From Candidatus Falkowiibacteriota bacterium (lineage in GTDB: Archaea; Iainarchaeota; Iainarchaeia; Iainarchaeales; GCA-2688035), in the NCBI GenBank assembly GCA_017610485.1, contig JAFCBY010000059.1, positions 1 to 6,660 of the forward strand: DNA of 6,660 bases. The letters run 5' to 3'. The position numbers were made by a program, and so were the translations under genes. The notes under the pieces were generated by a model. It had not been told where the DNA came from. It made no database searches and saw only the letters and a list, made by a program, of their open reading frames with translations. Positions 4,182-6,660 of this stretch are shown here, in pieces (the first letter of the stretch is position 1; every line of letters starts with the position of its first letter).

Positions 4182-6660
4182 ATGTTGGTTAAGAAAATTA
4201 CGGCGGTGGAGTTCAAGGTGCTTAGCCCTGCAATGGTTAGGAAGATGAGCGCTCTCGAGGTTAAGACTCCGGATACTTATGACAAGGACGGCTATCCGAT
4301 GGAATCAGGGCTCATGGACCCGCATTTGGGAGTCATAAATCCCGGCCTTAGATGCAAGACCTGCGGCCAAAGAATGAAAAGGTGCCCGGGCCACTTTGGC
4401 AGCCTTGAGCTGATTAGGCCAGTTGTCCACAGCGAGTTTAGCAAGCGCCTGGAACTATTGATGCATGCAACCTGCAAAGAGTGCGGAAGGCTGGCGTTGC
4501 CGGATGATAAGCTTGAAAAGTTTAGAAAAAGCCTTAAGTCAGACAGTGTTGAGGTGGTAACCAAGAAGCTTGTGGCAAAGGCTAGGCTTGTGAAGAAGTG
4601 CCCGCACTGCAATGTCGACAAGGGAAAGGTTTTGCTTGACAAACCAACCAACTTTTACTACAACAAGGAAAGAATCTACCCCACAGAGATAAGAGAATGG
4701 ATTGAGAAGATTCCGGCAAAGGACCTTGAGCTGTTTGGGTATGACGAAGAGCTTGTGAAGCCAGAATGGTTTGTTATAAAGGTTTTGCCAGTTCCCCCAA
4801 TTACAATCAGGCCAAGCATTACCTTGGAGTCGGGAATAAAGAGCGAGGACGACCTAACCCACAAGCTGGTTGACATCATTAGAATTAACCTGAGACTAAA
4901 GGACAATATTGATGCAGGGGCTCCACAGCTGATTATAGAGGATCTTTGGGATTTGCTGCAGTATCATACCACAACCTACTTTGACAACAATACAGCGGGA
5001 GTTCCACCGGCCAAACACAGGAGCGGCCGCGCCTTGAGGACCATTGTGCAGAGGCTTAAGGGAAAGAAAGGCAGGTTTAGGCACAATTTGACTGGGAAGA
5101 GGGTTAACTTTGCAGCCAGGACCACTGTTACACCAGACCCATTCATTAAGATTAGTGAGGTTGGCATCCCAAAAGTAATTGCTGATGAGCTCACTATTCC
5201 CGAAAGGGTTACTGAGTGGAACAAAAAGGCGCTAAAAAGCTTGATTAAGGACACTGACAAAGCAATTTATGTCATTAGACCGGACGAAACCAAGAAAAGG
5301 GTTGAGGAAGGCAACAGGGAAGAGCTTGTTGAAGAGCTTGACGTTGGATTTAGAATTGAGAGGAAACTGCAGGACAACGACCTTGTTTTGTTTAACAGGC
5401 AGCCTAGCCTGCACAGGCTTAGCATGCTTGCGCACACCGTCAGGGTTATGCCAGGCAAAACCTTCAGGATAAATCCAATTGTGTGCAAGCCCTACAATGC
5501 AGACTTTGACGGGGATGAAATGAATGTTCACGTGCCGCAGACAGAGGAAGGCAAGGGCGAAGCAAAAGAGCTGATGTTTGCAAGAGACCAGGTGATAAGC
5601 CCAAGGTTTGGCGCGCCGGTCATTATCCTGGATGAGGACGGCGTAAGCGGGGCCTTTGTCCTGACCATGAATGCAACCGAGTTCAGCAGGGAGGAGGCAA
5701 TGCAGTGCTTCTTTGAGATGGGGCTGACAAGCCTTCCAAAACCCGACCGCGGAAAGAATTACAGCGGAAAGCTTGTGTTTTCACAAATGATTCCAAAGGA
5801 CATGAACCTAGAGTTTAAAACCAACATGTGCAAGATTATTCAGAAAACCATGCCATGCAAGACCTGCACAAAGGAGAAATGTGAGTATGATGGGTATTTG
5901 AAGATAAAGAACGGGAAGCTCTTGTGCGGTGTTGTTGACAAGGAGTGTTTGGGCGAGGTAAGCGGAAAGCTTATTGATGCGCTTGCAAGGAACTATCCAA
6001 GCACGGTTATAGAAGATTTTTACTACAGGGTTAACAGGGTTGTTGCCGACCTTTTGACCAAGCGCGGCCTTACAGCCGGAATTGACGAGTATGAGATAAG
6101 CGATTCCGTTGTAAGGGCAAAGGAGAAAGCCATTGAAGAAATGCTTGTCCAGGGAAAATCCCTGAACGACAAGTTCAAGAGAGGCACGCTGCAGCACCTG
6201 CCTGGAAAGAGTTCTGAGGAAAGCTTTGAGATTAGCATGATGAGGCTTGCTGGTGAGACAAAGGAGAAAATTAAAAAGGTTATAATGAAGGAAAAGCTCG
6301 AACCCATAATGAAAGAGGAGCCAAAGCTCAACACAATGATTATGATTGTGTCAGGAAGCAGGGGAAGCAGCATTAACCTCATGAACATTGCAGGCTTTTG
6401 GGGCCAGGCAAATGTCAGAGAGGGAAGGCCAAAGAGGGGCTTTACAAACAGGTTGATTACCTTGAACGAGAAGGATGACGTTGGCGTTTTGGCCGGTGGC
6501 TTCATAAGGTCCAGCTTTATGGACGGAATGGATGTAAAGGAGTACTGCTACCACAGGATGGGGGGAAGGCAGGGGGAGGTAGACACTGGTGTTTCAACAA
6601 AGGTTTCAGGGTACCTGTACAGGAGGCTTGCAAACAGTTTGAAGGACTTGGTTGTGAACA
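4182..6660 (+). CDS. rpoA1: DNA-directed RNA polymerase subunit A' (N-terminal half of RpoA/Rpb1), 3' end outside the window
   Basis: 826 codons are visible with no stop; archaeal A' is usually about 870-900 residues, so most of it is here. A' forms the clamp, catalytic loop, funnel and bridge helix. In order: FKVLSPAMVRKMS and DTYDKDGYPMESGLMDPHLG; the first zinc site C58, C61, C68, H71 (CPGHFG); the second C98, C101, C140, C143; PVPPITIRPSITLE; EDLWDLLQYHTTTYFDN; the switch-2 region RFRHNLTGKRVNFAART (298-314); NRQPSLHR with R406; and the metal-A loop NADFDGDE with D441, D443 and D445. A cysteine cluster CKTCTKEKC follows mid-protein. The funnel region starts SGSRGSSINL (724 onward), and the bridge helix is at about 787-820. 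The catalytic aspartates are intact, but the bridge helix and funnel differ from the family at several positions. A'' is expected just downstream. Confidence 0.98.
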   Translation, partial: MLVKKITAVEFKVLSPAMVRKMSALEVKTPDTYDKDGYPMESGLMDPHLGVINPGLRCKTCGQRMKRCPGHFGSLELIRPVVHSEFSKRLELLMHATCKECGRLALPDDKLEKFRKSLKSDSVEVVTKKLVAKARLVKKCPHCNVDKGKVLLDKPTNFYYNKERIYPTEIREWIEKIPAKDLELFGYDEELVKPEWFVIKVLPVPPITIRPSITLESGIKSEDDLTHKLVDIIRINLRLKDNIDAGAPQLIIEDLWDLLQYHTTTYFDNNTAGVPPAKHRSGRALRTIVQRLKGKKGRFRHNLTGKRVNFAARTTVTPDPFIKISEVGIPKVIADELTIPERVTEWNKKALKSLIKDTDKAIYVIRPDETKKRVEEGNREELVEELDVGFRIERKLQDNDLVLFNRQPSLHRLSMLAHTVRVMPGKTFRINPIVCKPYNADFDGDEMNVHVPQTEEGKGEAKELMFARDQVISPRFGAPVIILDEDGVSGAFVLTMNATEFSREEAMQCFFEMGLTSLPKPDRGKNYSGKLVFSQMIPKDMNLEFKTNMCKIIQKTMPCKTCTKEKCEYDGYLKIKNGKLLCGVVDKECLGEVSGKLIDALARNYPSTVIEDFYYRVNRVVADLLTKRGLTAGIDEYEISDSVVRAKEKAIEEMLVQGKSLNDKFKRGTLQHLPGKSSEESFEISMMRLAGETKEKIKKVIMKEKLEPIMKEEPKLNTMIMIVSGSRGSSINLMNIAGFWGQANVREGRPKRGFTNRLITLNEKDDVGVLAGGFIRSSFMDGMDVKEYCYHRMGGRQGEVDTGVSTKVSGYLYRRLANSLKDLVVN

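Overview
This window is the 5' part of an archaeal RNA polymerase operon. From about 640 to the right edge it carries, all on the + strand, rpoH (subunit H, the Rpb5 C-terminal homologue), rpoB2 (subunit B'', N-terminal half of the Rpb2-type subunit), rpoB1 (subunit B', C-terminal half) and the first 826 codons of rpoA1 (subunit A', N-terminal half of the Rpb1-type subunit), which runs off the window. Together B'', B' and A' supply the catalytic core: the NADFDGD metal-A loop, the fork, the zinc-binding clamp elements and the bridge helix. RpoH supports assembly at the jaw.

The gene set and order, the split RpoB, the Shine-Dalgarno motifs matching an archaeal GGAGGTGATC-type anti-SD, and the heavy use of AGG/AGA arginine codons point to an archaeon. 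Split RpoB is known from methanogen-type euryarchaea and several DPANN lineages. The many departures from otherwise near-invariant core motifs suggest a fast-evolving, DPANN-like genome, but I cannot place it more precisely.

The first ~640 bases contain no intact gene. They start with a 70-bp perfect tandem repeat (two full copies plus 25 bp of a third). The repeat is built from a two-hairpin module, and a third, diverged copy of that module lies at 382-450. The stems of the third copy differ in sequence but still pair, and it ends in a T tract, so it probably acts as a terminator. Between the repeats lies a short, apparently broken reading frame (253-361) behind a TATA-like box. An AT-rich block (457-507) after the terminator is the likely promoter region of the rpo operon.

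Two aspects stand out. First, several residues around the catalytic centre differ from the usual archaeal/eukaryal pattern: the metal-B Glu of the GYNxED motif is Leu, the NTP-contacting Arg is Lys within a bacterial-looking HDxAxKALxGAxM motif, and the bridge helix and funnel are altered. Second, rpoB2, rpoB1 and rpoA1 all lie in the same reading frame, each separated from the next only by one TGA codon and two sense codons.
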